From Thermoplasmatota archaeon (GTDB lineage Archaea > Thermoplasmatota > Thermoplasmata > Thermoplasmatales > GCA-001856825), in assembly GCA_023379555.1 (NCBI GenBank), contig JAMCQR010000037.1, forward strand, positions 1 to 64,000: a stretch of DNA of 64,000 bases, written 5' to 3'. Shown here one piece after another: positions 18,039 through 27,343 of this stretch. The notes beneath the pieces are model-generated. The model was not told the DNA's origin. It worked only from the letters and a program-made list of their open reading frames with translations, and searched no databases. A program made the translations under genes and the position numbers. Position 1 is the first letter of the stretch, and each line of letters starts with the position of its first letter.

Positions 18039-19073
18039 GTGGAAGGGAAAAGGGAACTAATATACTACATAGCAAGGAGAGCGGCAGCTTCGGTGCTGGT
18101 AATCATCGGTACCATAATCATTGTATTCCTTATCTCCCATCTTCTCACGAATGACCCGGCCAGACTCTGGGCAGGCCCAAAGGCGAGGGGGGTCACAATA
18201 GCTTACGTTATCCAACGATACCATCTCAATGCTCCATTACTGGTGCAGTTATGGTATTTCATCGTTGATTTTTTTACCGGTAATTTGGGCATTGACCCCA
18301 TAACAGGGTCTTCCATTTCTTCCGAAATATTGTTCTATTTCCCCAATACCCTTGAACTGGTACTGACTTCGCTTCTTTTCATAATTATAATGGGAGTGGG
18401 ATTGGGTTATTTGGCTGCCATCAATTTTTCTTCGAAGAAAGACGCTCTGATCAGGATTCTTTATTCAGCAGCATGGGCATCTCCCACCTTTCTTGTTGCA
18501 ATTCTTGCTATCCTCATCTTCACATCCTATATCCCAATCTTTCCTTCAGGAGGAATGAATTCCCCTGGAATGCTCCCACCTGCTCACATCACTGGGCTGT
18601 ACGTGCTCGACTCCCTGCTTTCCCGTAATCTTGGAGACTTCACAGATGGCCTATATCACCTGATACTCCCTTCACTTGCCCTCGCGTTCCTGAATTTTGG
18701 AATTGTGACAAGGATCAGCAGGAACGGTATCCTGAGCGTCAAATGGCTGCCCTACGTAAAGGTTGCGAGAGCCAAGGGTCTCGATGAAACAAAGGTGAGT
18801 AGAAATCACATACTCAGGACCGGGCTGATTGAATCCAATACGGTCATCGCCGTGATGTTCGGCTGGCTAATAACTGGAACAGTGGTGGTGGAGCAAATCT
18901 TCTCGTGGCCAGGGATAGGCAAGTTTGCATATTCAGCGATATCGGAGAGCAATTACCCGGTGCTTATATTTGTGGTTATAACGTTCACCATTTTCGTGAT
19001 AATAGCAAATCTAATAGCCGACATAATGTATGCAATTCTTGATCCAAGAATACGGTTGGGTGGTGAGAATTGA
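18039..19073 (+). CDS. dppB: Peptide ABC transporter permease (DppB-like)
   Basis: Membrane protein of 344 residues with the DppB/OppB topology: an N-terminal helix right after ARRAAASVLVIIGTIII, a large first outer loop (LLTNDPARLWAGPKA), then five further helices. The EAA-type cytoplasmic loop is VKVARAKGLDETKVSRNHILR near residue 235, the contact site for the ATPase. The start is GTG 18039 with AGGTGA 4 nt upstream, 11 nt after the binding-protein stop. It pairs with the DppC-like permease gene that overlaps its 3' end. Confidence 0.93.
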   Translation: MEGKRELIYYIARRAAASVLVIIGTIIIVFLISHLLTNDPARLWAGPKARGVTIAYVIQRYHLNAPLLVQLWYFIVDFFTGNLGIDPITGSSISSEILFYFPNTLELVLTSLLFIIIMGVGLGYLAAINFSSKKDALIRILYSAAWASPTFLVAILAILIFTSYIPIFPSGGMNSPGMLPPAHITGLYVLDSLLSRNLGDFTDGLYHLILPSLALAFLNFGIVTRISRNGILSVKWLPYVKVARAKGLDETKVSRNHILRTGLIESNTVIAVMFGWLITGTVVVEQIFSWPGIGKFAYSAISESNYPVLIFVVITFTIFVIIANLIADIMYAILDPRIRLGGEN

Positions 19074-20005
19074 ACCCAACTTACAGGAAGTGGCTTACTA
19101 TTGTTTTTTCCAACCGCCTGTCAGCCTCTGGTTTTGTGATCATATCCATATTTCTGATAATTGCCTTACTCTACCTTATTTTTGGAAATTTGATTCTTCC
19201 CTACAATCCGATTCAGATAAACCTTTCACAGGTGAATGCTCCTCCTAGCTTCAGGCACCTGTTTGGAACTGATCAGGAGGGAAGGGACATATTCTCAAGA
19301 GTCATAGCGGCACTTCCGGTTGACCTCGGCATCTCAATGTTGGTAGTTGTTACATCAGCTGCACTGGGTCTCATACTTGGAGTTCTTGCGGGCTACTACC
19401 GAGGAATTTTCGAAGAAATAATTATGAGGGTTACTGACCTGTTTTTCGCCCTCCCCCCTTTGATCATGGCAATGGCCATTGCGATAACTTTAGGCTCCAG
19501 TCTGATCAACGCTTCAATAGCCATAATAATTGTCTGGTGGCCACCCTATGTGAGACTGGTGCGCGGTAGCACACTGGAAGTTACGGCTAATGAGTACATA
19601 ACGATGTCAAAGGTCCTTAATACTCCATTCATAAAGATATTCACGAAAGGGATATTCCCGAACATTGTTACCAGTTTGCTTGTTTATGCAACCATGGATA
19701 TCGGGACAGCAATACTCACCCTGTCCACGCTAGGATTCCTCGGAATAGGAATCCCAGTGGGCACTCCGGAATTGGGGGTCATGTCCTCCATATTGTCAAC
19801 CAACTTTTACACATACCCACTCGAAGGGTTGATTCCGGCATTCTTTATCTTCCTCATCGTGATGGGATTCAGCCTGACAGGGGAGGGAGTCGCAGAAATA
19901 ATAGACCCGAATATCAGGGGTCACCTCATTTCCAGGAAAAGAAGACTTGAGGAGATGAAAAAGATTAAGGCAGGATCCCGGCCCTCTGATATAGGGCCCC
20001 AGTAG
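19070..20005 (+). CDS. dppC: Peptide ABC transporter permease (DppC-like)
   Basis: The 311-residue second permease of the importer. It has an N-terminal helix (ASGFVIISIFLIIALLYLIF), the DppC motif FGTDQEGRDIFSRV near 65 and an EAA loop near residue 160 (VRLVRGSTLEVTANEYITMSK). The TTG start lies in a TTGA overlap with dppB, giving coupled translation. The C-terminal tail (SRKRRLEEMKKIKAGSR) is unusually basic. The gene converges with the signal peptidase gene 8 nt away. Confidence 0.92.
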   Translation: MNPTYRKWLTIVFSNRLSASGFVIISIFLIIALLYLIFGNLILPYNPIQINLSQVNAPPSFRHLFGTDQEGRDIFSRVIAALPVDLGISMLVVVTSAALGLILGVLAGYYRGIFEEIIMRVTDLFFALPPLIMAMAIAITLGSSLINASIAIIIVWWPPYVRLVRGSTLEVTANEYITMSKVLNTPFIKIFTKGIFPNIVTSLLVYATMDIGTAILTLSTLGFLGIGIPVGTPELGVMSSILSTNFYTYPLEGLIPAFFIFLIVMGFSLTGEGVAEIIDPNIRGHLISRKRRLEEMKKIKAGSRPSDIGPQ

Positions 20006-20013
20006 AACCGGAT

Positions 20014-20826
20014 TCAGTACTTATCATTCCTCTTCATTTTCCTTACTTTTTTAATATGCTGATCTTTCCTGTCATCTTTCTTGGTGGGAAAGAATGCGGC
20101 TGCAACTATCACGACAATTACCAGTGCCATGACTATGTTGCTCAGCTCTGGAATATACTGGGTTTTGCCATCAATCCAAAGCTTGAGTGTGCCTAAAATA
20201 GGGAGATACCCTACAGCTATTCCCTTGACCTGTGTTATATTGACCAGTGAATTATCAATTCCCACGTTCACGTCTGCTCCCAGGTAAAAAGAGCCTTCCT
20301 TGAATGGTGAATTTGCTAGGTTATAATCTCCCATCGTGACATAGCCTGTGGTGCCTATAAAATTACCCAGGTCAACCAGAAGGTTCCTGTGAGCATATCC
20401 TACATTGAGTATGGTGACATTGTATCCATTTATCGCCAGCCACGAAGGATTGTTATCATTCGCTATTATGGGGGTGTCTCCATTCCAGCCTGATACGTAG
20501 AACATGGCCCTGTGGATCACCAGCTCCCCGAGGTAAGTGTTATCGTAAATCACGACATCACCGAAGTCGCCATAATATACCGGGCCTCCTGATTCCCTGG
20601 CGACGACGTATGTGATGACATTATTCTGGGAATAAACTTTCTTCATTCCAACTATGTCGCCTGTGTTAATCACACCAAGAACAAAGTTGTTGCCGTGCTG
20701 CATGGACTTGGACTCGACAACCACTGCGGGAGGCCAATTCTGCGTATATATTGTAAGGCTCCCGAATATTGCAAGTATGACAACCACTACGGTGATGGCG
20801 CTTATCATTTCCCATTTATACTTCAA
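20014..20826 (-). CDS. Signal peptidase I, archaeal/ER type (S26B)
   Basis: The 270-residue membrane protease has an N-terminal helix (ISAITVVVVILAIFGSL) followed by VVESKSMQHG near 40, holding the catalytic Ser of the S-x-S-M motif. VIHRAMFY near 107 supplies His in place of the bacterial Lys, and a GDYN segment near 171 corresponds to the conserved GD-x-N box. A second helix near the C-terminus (IVMALVIVVIVAAAFF) and a very basic tail follow. It would cleave signal peptides of exported proteins such as the nearby binding protein. Function by family is well supported; specific partners are not known. Confidence 0.86.
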   Translation of the reverse strand: MKYKWEMISAITVVVVILAIFGSLTIYTQNWPPAVVVESKSMQHGNNFVLGVINTGDIVGMKKVYSQNNVITYVVARESGGPVYYGDFGDVVIYDNTYLGELVIHRAMFYVSGWNGDTPIIANDNNPSWLAINGYNVTILNVGYAHRNLLVDLGNFIGTTGYVTMGDYNLANSPFKEGSFYLGADVNVGIDNSLVNITQVKGIAVGYLPILGTLKLWIDGKTQYIPELSNIVMALVIVVIVAAAFFPTKKDDRKDQHIKKVRKMKRNDKY

Positions 20827-20984
20827 GATGTTCGAACTTGATTTAAATGATCATATTAAATATATTCCGTTGGAGGCACAGTCATGCTCAACCATAAGCA
20901 GACCGTCTGCATGTCACCTGCCAGCTGAGAGTCCCTGTCAAAAGCTTGAGTCCATGTCTGGAAATAATTCATCTGTATAACAGT

Positions 20985-20994
20985 TTATTAATAA
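20985..20994 (+). promoter_or_regulatory. TATA-like box of the Lrp/AsnC regulator gene
   Basis: TTTATTAATA is centred about 24 nt before ATG 21013, so the transcript would start at or next to the start codon (leaderless). Confidence 0.4.
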
Positions 20995-21012
20995 CTATTT
21001 TATATCGTACCT

Positions 21013-21510
21013 ATGCCACATAAAAAAAATACCGATTATCATCTAAACTCAATGGATAAGAAGATTCTAAGGACAATATATGATTCGAGGGATACCAATC
21101 TTTCAATCATATCCAAAAAGGTCGGCCTGTCTAAATCAACTGTCCATAACAGGCTGAAGAAGATGAAAAATGCGGGGTACATTAATGGAGTGATACCTCT
21201 GATGGAACAATCATTCATCAAGAAACACATCACTGCTGTCTCACTTATAAAGGCAAGATATGGTCCTGAATATGCAGAGGAAGTCGGAAAGAGAATAGCA
21301 CAGATCAAGGGAATATGGGCAGTTTACTTTGTCATAGGAAGTTATGATTTCATAGCCCTCATGAGGACAAGGAGCAAAGAGGAACTTGAATTCATAGTCA
21401 ACGAGTTGAGCAAGACAGAGGGGATTGAAAGAAGCGAGACGATAATGGTATTGAATGCTCTGTCTGAAGATTTCCCGGAATCCCTCAAGTTGACGGTAAA
21501 CGAAGACTGA
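21013..21510 (+). CDS. Lrp/AsnC-family transcriptional regulator
   Basis: The 165-residue protein has an N-terminal winged helix-turn-helix (LNSMDKKILRTIY, then VGLSKSTVHNRLKKMKNAGYI, residues 12-58) and a C-terminal RAM ligand-binding domain (FVIGSYDFIALMRTRSKEEL near 110-130). Such proteins sense amino acids and regulate amino acid transport and metabolism. Its position between the peptide importer and the GABA-type genes makes it the best candidate regulator of this region. That link is inferred; no binding site has been shown. Confidence 0.9.
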   Translation: MPHKKNTDYHLNSMDKKILRTIYDSRDTNLSIISKKVGLSKSTVHNRLKKMKNAGYINGVIPLMEQSFIKKHITAVSLIKARYGPEYAEEVGKRIAQIKGIWAVYFVIGSYDFIALMRTRSKEELEFIVNELSKTEGIERSETIMVLNALSEDFPESLKLTVNED

Positions 21511-21782
21511 TCTTCAAAACTTTATTTTCCATCTTCCGTAATTTGTGGATAAACCCTCAAAGGATGCTGTGTGACTGTATTGGGGATCAAAAGCTTTTAA
21601 TATAGTGATGACACAATAAGTTCGTTCTGTCGGTTGCAATTGGAATCTAATATCCTTCTCCAGATTGAGCAGACTCTTTATCAAGGTCCATTATCCTTGA
21701 AATCTAAGACAAGCCAATTTACTATCAATGTCAATTTTCGTCCAGAAAGAAATGATAAAATATGACATAATTGATTTGATAT

Positions 21783-22571
21783 TTGAGAGGGGTGAACGCC
21801 TTTCACAAATATTCCAAACCAATAGCAGTCTTCATCGTCCTCATTATAACCTTAGCAGCCATTGTCTACGTAGTTCACCTCAGGACACCTGCGGAAAAAA
21901 GTGATAGAAGGGATAGCATCCTTATACCTCTCTATTCTGGCAATTCTGCTCAATGGCAGGAAATACTGAATCTTCATGCAGAGTACAAGAATGTTGGTTT
22001 CTATGTCATCGTAAACCCGGATAATGGTTCTTGCAACGCTTCAAATGCCACATATGCTAGCTGGATTGACAGATCTGAGGCGGCAGGAATTACTGTGCTC
22101 GGCTATGTTTTCACATCCTATGGGAACAGATCCATATCAAGCATTGAAGATGAAGTATCTAATTACACCAATTGGTATGGACTCCACTCAATCTTCTTTG
22201 ACGAAGTGTCGGATAATGCGACAGAGGAGGCATTCTACCATGAGGTAGTCAATCAAAGTCATGCAAAGGGAATTAACTTTACTGTTGGGAACCCCGGAGA
22301 TTTCGTCCCGACCGACTATCTTTCAATTTTCAACGTAACTGTGATATATGAAAACCCTGGTTATCCAGTTCTTTCAACCCTTCGGGAATATGCAAAGAAC
22401 GTTGCCGGACTTCGGCTGGGGGTAATCGTTTACGCTGTTACTTTTTCAGAGTCTGAGATTTCTGGCATTGGAGAAATTGCAAGTACGGATTATTTCAGCG
22501 ACCAGAATCTCCCCGACCCATACCAGAACCTTTCATCATACCTTCCTCAAATAGCACAGATCTTCAATTGA
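21783..22571 (+). CDS. Membrane-anchored spherulin-4-like surface protein
   Basis: The 262-residue protein has one N-terminal hydrophobic helix (PIAVFIVLIITLAAIVYVV) and an outer domain matching the spherulin-4 family: ILIPLYSGNSAQWQ near 46, VIVNPDNGS near 75, ITVLGYVFTSYGNRS near 101 and SIFFDEVSD near 136. The family has a TIM-barrel fold related to polysaccharide-cleaving enzymes; the exact activity is unknown. It carries many N-glycosylation sequons. TTG 21783 lies about 25 nt after AAAATATGA; GTG 21792 is the alternative start. It could act on an extracellular glycan. Confidence 0.8.
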   Translation: MRGVNAFHKYSKPIAVFIVLIITLAAIVYVVHLRTPAEKSDRRDSILIPLYSGNSAQWQEILNLHAEYKNVGFYVIVNPDNGSCNASNATYASWIDRSEAAGITVLGYVFTSYGNRSISSIEDEVSNYTNWYGLHSIFFDEVSDNATEEAFYHEVVNQSHAKGINFTVGNPGDFVPTDYLSIFNVTVIYENPGYPVLSTLREYAKNVAGLRLGVIVYAVTFSESEISGIGEIASTDYFSDQNLPDPYQNLSSYLPQIAQIFN

Positions 22572-22772
22572 AATACAGTTTCAATCTGGCCTTCCACAAC
22601 ACAGAAGTACCTTCATCATTCCGGAAAGGAGAATACACGAAGCCTGATTTGAAGGCATCAGTCTGCAAGCCGTTTACAGGCTCCTGACCATATTTTTATT
22701 AAGCTGCAAAAAAGATGAAGGAAAAGTTATTGTTTTGGTATTAGAATATCAATTTACGAGGTTTGAATCATT

Positions 22773-24137
22773 ATGAAACAGGAGGTACAGTGGACTAGCC
22801 TGATGGATGCGCCTTTGATAAGGACCGAAATCCCAGGAAAAAAGTCAACTGAGCTGCTTGCAATCCAGGATAAATTAGAGACGTCTAGCAGGTCATACAC
22901 CACGTTCTTCAGGTTGGCAATAGACAGAGGGATAGGATCGACCCTGGTGGATGTGGATGGCAATGTCTTCATCGACTGGTTCGGTGGAGTAGCAGTCATG
23001 AACCTCGGGCATGGCAATCCAATTGTAATAAACGCAATCAAGGAACAGCTCGATAAAATCACGCACCTGACAGAGATACCTACTGAAGCCAGGATAAATT
23101 ACCTGAAAAGGTTGAATGAAGTTCTTCCCGCAGGAATGAGGGACAGGTCGAGGGTGATGTTTACGGTGACAGGAGGAGATGCGTGCGAAGCTGCCGTCAG
23201 CCTTGCCAGACATATGACAGGCAAGCGCACAATAATAGCATTTGCAGGATCATATCATGGAATCGCAGGGGGGATAGTGAATGCAACTTCTAATACTCAT
23301 TATCGCGAATATGCTGGATTTTACAACTCCAACTTTTTCCACGTCCCATATCCGTACCAGTACAGGTTCCCCTGGCCAGTGGACAAAGAGGACATATCCA
23401 AGTCAGTTGTGGGGTACATTGAAAACATCATGAGAGATCACTATTCCGGGGTCCCCCCGGTGGCTGGTATTCTTGTTGAGCCTATACAGGGAGAAGGGGG
23501 GTACGTGGTTCCCCCGGATGATTTTCTGCCGATGCTGAGAGAGACAGCAGATAAATTCTCGATTCCTCTAATTATTGACGAAGTCCAGAGCGGAATCGGT
23601 AGGACAGGAAGAATATGGGCAAGTGAACATTATAATGCCACCCCAGATATCATGTGCATTTCGAAGAGCATAGGTGGCGGGATCCCAATATCTTCAATTG
23701 CATACAGGTCTGATTATGACAACATCCCACCCGCTTTCCATCTAGGAACCTACAGGGGGAATCCGCTTGGACTTGCCGCAGGCGCATCAATTCTGGAGTA
23801 TCTGAAAGACAGCAATATCCTTGACAGGGTGAGGACCAAGGGAGAATACCTGAAAAGGAGAATGATTGAGGTACAGGAAGGTTCCAGGATAATAGGCGAA
23901 GTGAGAGGAAAGGGATACATGATTGGGATGGAGATAGTAAAGAGAGGAAGCAAGGAGCCAGATGGGAAGGCGGCATCCGCAATAAGGGAAAGCATGCTCA
24001 AGTCAGGAGTGCTGATGCACACCTGCGGTCACTACTCCAATGTAATGAGATTCATGGCACCGCTGACAATTGAAGATCAACTGCTCGATAAGGGGCTGGA
24101 AGTACTCTCTGAATCAGTAAAGAAAACGGAGGGTTAA
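22773..24137 (+). CDS. gabT: 4-aminobutyrate-type aminotransferase (class III, GabT-like)
   Basis: The 454-residue PLP enzyme has TVTGGDACEAAVSLAR near 131, the ring-binding D269 in IIDEVQSGIGRTGR and the PLP lysine K298 in CISKSIGGGIPIS. These are typical of 4-aminobutyrate/omega-amino-acid aminotransferases. It would move the amino group of GABA, or a similar omega-amino acid, to 2-oxoglutarate or pyruvate. The downstream gene, 2 nt later, encodes a succinate-semialdehyde dehydrogenase-like enzyme, supporting the GABA shunt. Substrate preference cannot be fixed from sequence. Confidence 0.9.
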   Translation: MKQEVQWTSLMDAPLIRTEIPGKKSTELLAIQDKLETSSRSYTTFFRLAIDRGIGSTLVDVDGNVFIDWFGGVAVMNLGHGNPIVINAIKEQLDKITHLTEIPTEARINYLKRLNEVLPAGMRDRSRVMFTVTGGDACEAAVSLARHMTGKRTIIAFAGSYHGIAGGIVNATSNTHYREYAGFYNSNFFHVPYPYQYRFPWPVDKEDISKSVVGYIENIMRDHYSGVPPVAGILVEPIQGEGGYVVPPDDFLPMLRETADKFSIPLIIDEVQSGIGRTGRIWASEHYNATPDIMCISKSIGGGIPISSIAYRSDYDNIPPAFHLGTYRGNPLGLAAGASILEYLKDSNILDRVRTKGEYLKRRMIEVQEGSRIIGEVRGKGYMIGMEIVKRGSKEPDGKAASAIRESMLKSGVLMHTCGHYSNVMRFMAPLTIEDQLLDKGLEVLSESVKKTEG

Positions 24138-24139
24138 AC

Positions 24140-25456
24140 ATGATGTTCAAAACAATTAATCCTTTTACCAATGAAGTGGTGGGCGCATACGAAACCTATC
24201 CCCAGGATACAGTCAGCAGAATCCTGAAAGAAGTCAGATTCAACCAGAAGAAATGGGCAAGAGACCTCGGGGAAAGGATTGATTTTTTTAAGAACGTGGT
24301 AAAGCAGAATATTGTAAAGAATACTGAAGAGATAGCCACTCTTATGTCCAGGGAGATGGGGAAGCCAATCTCCCAGAGCATAGCTGAGGTTAACAAGAGC
24401 GTGAAACTGATTGATTACCTTATTGAGAATGGTCAAGAGATATTTGATAATGAGAACATCAAGACGGAGGCAAGGAAGAGTTACGTGCGTTTTGACCCAC
24501 TTGGCGTGGTGATGGCGATTGAACCCTGGAATTTTCCGTTATGGCAGGCCGCGCGGGCCATATTCCCAGCCATGATTGCAGGGAATGGTGTCGTTCTTAA
24601 ACATTCGATGACGGTCACAGGAGTCTCCTTGAAAATAGAGGAGATGATAAACAGCCCAGTTTTCAGGTCACTGGTAATAGATGGACCTGCAGCCTCATCC
24701 CTGATTGGCAAGGTGGATGGAGTTGCATTCACCGGTTCCACTCCAACAGGAGCAAAGATTGCAGAAATTGCAGGGAGGGAAATGAAGAAAGTTGTTATGG
24801 AACTGGGAGGATCAGATCCATTTATAGTCCTTAAGGGGGCCTCCATCACTTCTTCTGCCAAGGCAGCCACAAATGGGCGCCTCCAGAACAATGGGCAGAG
24901 CTGCATAGCTTCAAAAAGAATACTGGTTGACAGTGACATCTACGATGAATTTGTTAAAGCACTTGATGCTGAATTCTCGAAGGTGAGGATTGGCGATCCA
25001 CTGGACAGGAAGACCTATCTTGGTCCTCTTGCAAGCAAAGCGCAGAGAGACATAGTTCAGCACCAGATAGACCTGCTGAAAATGTCGGGTAAAATGAGAG
25101 TCATTGGGGAAGGGGCAGGGAACATAATCCCTCCCACTATTATACAGACTGACTACAACTATTCAGAAGAAATATTCGGGCCGGTCGCGATTGTCAGGAA
25201 ATTCAGGAACACGGAGGAAGCCATCGCCATGGCAAACGAAACACCATTCGGCCTGGGGGCATCAATCTGGGGTGATGTAAATGAGGCAGAGAAGATGGCT
25301 CCGGAGATAGAGGCCGGAATGGTTTACATCAACAGCATTGTCTTTTCAGATCCAAGGCTTCCTTTCGGCGGAACCAAGAAGAGCGGATTGGGGAGGGAGC
25401 TTTCAAAATACGGGAGCAGAGAATTCACTAACATGAAAACGGTCTGGGTGAACTGA
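24140..25456 (+). CDS. gabD: Succinate-semialdehyde dehydrogenase-like ALDH (GabD-like, short form)
   Basis: The 438-residue ALDH has IEPWNFP near 127, the general base E221 in MELGGSDP and the catalytic Cys255 in NNGQSCIASKR. Length and sequence fit the short succinate-semialdehyde dehydrogenase group, which lacks part of the N-terminal region seen in the 480-residue forms. It would oxidise succinate semialdehyde to succinate with NAD(P). It starts 2 nt after the aminotransferase stop with GGAGGG nearby, and converges with the fibrillarin gene. Confidence 0.9.
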   Translation: MMFKTINPFTNEVVGAYETYPQDTVSRILKEVRFNQKKWARDLGERIDFFKNVVKQNIVKNTEEIATLMSREMGKPISQSIAEVNKSVKLIDYLIENGQEIFDNENIKTEARKSYVRFDPLGVVMAIEPWNFPLWQAARAIFPAMIAGNGVVLKHSMTVTGVSLKIEEMINSPVFRSLVIDGPAASSLIGKVDGVAFTGSTPTGAKIAEIAGREMKKVVMELGGSDPFIVLKGASITSSAKAATNGRLQNNGQSCIASKRILVDSDIYDEFVKALDAEFSKVRIGDPLDRKTYLGPLASKAQRDIVQHQIDLLKMSGKMRVIGEGAGNIIPPTIIQTDYNYSEEIFGPVAIVRKFRNTEEAIAMANETPFGLGASIWGDVNEAEKMAPEIEAGMVYINSIVFSDPRLPFGGTKKSGLGRELSKYGSREFTNMKTVWVN

Positions 25457-25503
25457 ATAGGGCATCCATCTCATAGGACACGAACACTCCAGATGAAGCA
25501 GCG

Positions 25504-26133
25504 TCAGTTAGATACAGTTATTGCATAATGTCCCTTATGGAATTTTGAAATATCCTTTACCTGGTGAACCTGGAAATGTTCCTTGATTTTTTTGACCTGT
25601 TCCTCAATTGAAACATCTGCTCTCACAGAGAAAGTCTTGAACATCAGTATCCCCCTCTTTGCCCTGAAAAATTCCATGTTCTTCTCAAATATTTCAATCT
25701 GGTTGGGTTGGGAAACATCCTGGTAAATCAAGTCGACCCTGTCTATCAAGACTGAATACTGCTGAGGCTTATTCCCGTCCAGCAGCATCGGAAATACATT
25801 CTCCCTCTCATCACCGAGCTGGATAAGTTTTACAAAGGGGATGGCAGAAAATTCGACTGCGAATATCATTCCGCCGGTTATAATGTCTGAAAGATGTGAA
25901 ACTGTTGTCCCGGTTGACGCGCCAAGATAAAGGATGTGATCGTTCTCAAGGATGACTGGCTTGAGTCCTGTTTTGATGGAAGAGGCAAGCTTGGATCTTA
26001 AAGGAGAGAAAGTTCTGTAATACGCGTTCCCCCTTTTAAATACATCTTCCCCATAAACAGGTTTTGGGTAGGATGATTTTGTGTACATCCTGCCATTTTC
26101 CTCATATAGATTTTTCAGAAAGGTCTCTTGCAT
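25504..26133 (-). CDS. flpA: Fibrillarin-like rRNA/tRNA 2'-O-methyltransferase
   Basis: SAM-dependent methyltransferase of box C/D sRNPs that modifies rRNA and tRNA riboses guided by sRNAs. The 209-residue length is usual. The SAM motif YLGASTGTTVSHLSDI lies at about 69-84, with VEFSAIPF near 95 and DLIYQDVSQPNQ near 137. Its ATG overlaps the stop of the upstream PAN gene (TAATG), so the two are co-translated. The usual partner gene nop5 is not adjacent here. Confidence 0.95.
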   Translation of the reverse strand: MQETFLKNLYEENGRMYTKSSYPKPVYGEDVFKRGNAYYRTFSPLRSKLASSIKTGLKPVILENDHILYLGASTGTTVSHLSDIITGGMIFAVEFSAIPFVKLIQLGDERENVFPMLLDGNKPQQYSVLIDRVDLIYQDVSQPNQIEIFEKNMEFFRAKRGILMFKTFSVRADVSIEEQVKKIKEHFQVHQVKDISKFHKGHYAITVSN

Positions 26134-27293
26134 TATACAAACATCTCTAGGTTGTTTCCCTGCTTTGCTGACCTGTTCTTCTGCAATTTTATCTTTTCTA
26201 CCGCATTTGTCATGTCCTTCCTTGACACGAAGTCATTACCTTCCCTTATTGCGAACATTCCCGCCTCAACAGTGACCGCCTTCAGGTCTGCCCCAGAAAA
26301 ACCTTCAGTAATGTCTGCGACTTTTTTCAGATCAACATCCTTCAGATTCATTTTCTTTGAATGAATCCTCAATATCTGAGCTCGTCCCTTTGAATCCGGG
26401 AGAGGTATTTCAATTATCCTGTCAAATCTTCCGGGTCTCATCAGTGCCTCATCCAGGGTATCTGGCCTGTTGGATGCAGCGACCAGCTTAATGTTTCCCA
26501 AAGGTTCGAATCCATCTATCTCTGCAAGAAGTTGCATCAGTGTCCTCTGGACTTCCCTGTCACCGGAGGTGGATGAATCAATCCTTCTTGACCCGATGGC
26601 ATCCATTTCATCTATGAAAATGATTGATGGTGCTTTCTTTCTCGCTAGGTCAAAAAGTTCCCTTACAAGTCTCGCCCCCTCTCCTATGTATTTCCTGACC
26701 AGCTCGGAGGCAACAACTCTAATGAATGTGGCATTGGTGTTGTTTGCTACAGCCTTTGCAAGCAGAGTCTTGCCAGTTCCTGGATTGCCAACCAGCAGCA
26801 CCCCTGTCGGAGGGTCGACTCCTACTCTTTTGAAGATCTCAGGGTTCAACAGAGGAAGTTCCACCATTTCCCTAATCTCCTTAATCTGTTCCTCCAGCCC
26901 ACCTATATCTGAATAGGTGACGTTGGGTTTTTCGGAAATCTCAGATGCAACTACAGTTGGGTCGTATGCCTCCGGTATGACCGAAATGACAGATAGGGTA
27001 GCCTTGTTCAGGGCCACTCTAGCTCCAACTGTGAGCTTCTCCCTCGGAATGTGTTCTGAAGTGTAAACTAGGAAGCTCGGTCCAGTGCTGCTCCTGATAA
27101 CTATCCTCCTCTCGTCCACAATATCCTCCACGGAACCGATAAGTAATGGAGGAAGCTTCATCCTGTTTAATTCTTTCTTCAGTTTCTCATTCTCGTCCTG
27201 CAGTCTCTTGTTTTCAAGTTCTGTATACCTCTTTTCCTCCTCTGAAACACGAAGTTGCCTCAAAACTTCCTCGACGTCATTGATCTCGTCCAC
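26133..27293 (-). CDS. pan: Proteasome-activating nucleotidase (PAN)
   Basis: Hexameric AAA+ unfoldase that feeds proteins to the 20S proteasome. An N-terminal coiled coil spans residues about 8-46 and is followed by an OB domain (to about 110). The AAA+ module has Walker A GNPGTGKT at 169-176, Walker B IIFIDEMDAI near 230 and the arginine-finger region MRPGRFDR. The length of 386 is normal. The last three residues are MFV where the family usually has a hydrophobic-Tyr-X docking motif. An AT-rich box overlaps the end of the upstream permease gene. Confidence 0.93.
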   Translation of the reverse strand: MDEINDVEEVLRQLRVSEEEKRYTELENKRLQDENEKLKKELNRMKLPPLLIGSVEDIVDERRIVIRSSTGPSFLVYTSEHIPREKLTVGARVALNKATLSVISVIPEAYDPTVVASEISEKPNVTYSDIGGLEEQIKEIREMVELPLLNPEIFKRVGVDPPTGVLLVGNPGTGKTLLAKAVANNTNATFIRVVASELVRKYIGEGARLVRELFDLARKKAPSIIFIDEMDAIGSRRIDSSTSGDREVQRTLMQLLAEIDGFEPLGNIKLVAASNRPDTLDEALMRPGRFDRIIEIPLPDSKGRAQILRIHSKKMNLKDVDLKKVADITEGFSGADLKAVTVEAGMFAIREGNDFVSRKDMTNAVEKIKLQKNRSAKQGNNLEMFV

Positions 27294-27343
27294 GTCATCA
27301 TCAGTCTTCGTCTGATTTCACCTTTGAACAATAACAATGATTT

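Noticed and set aside
20892..20936. 14-codon frame with GGAGG upstream, before the Lrp gene
   Set aside because: Very short, and no evidence of attenuation or of coupling to the following gene.
21605..21660. Possible box C/D sRNA starting with GTGATGA
   Set aside because: No CTGA D box follows at a suitable distance and no second box pair is seen.
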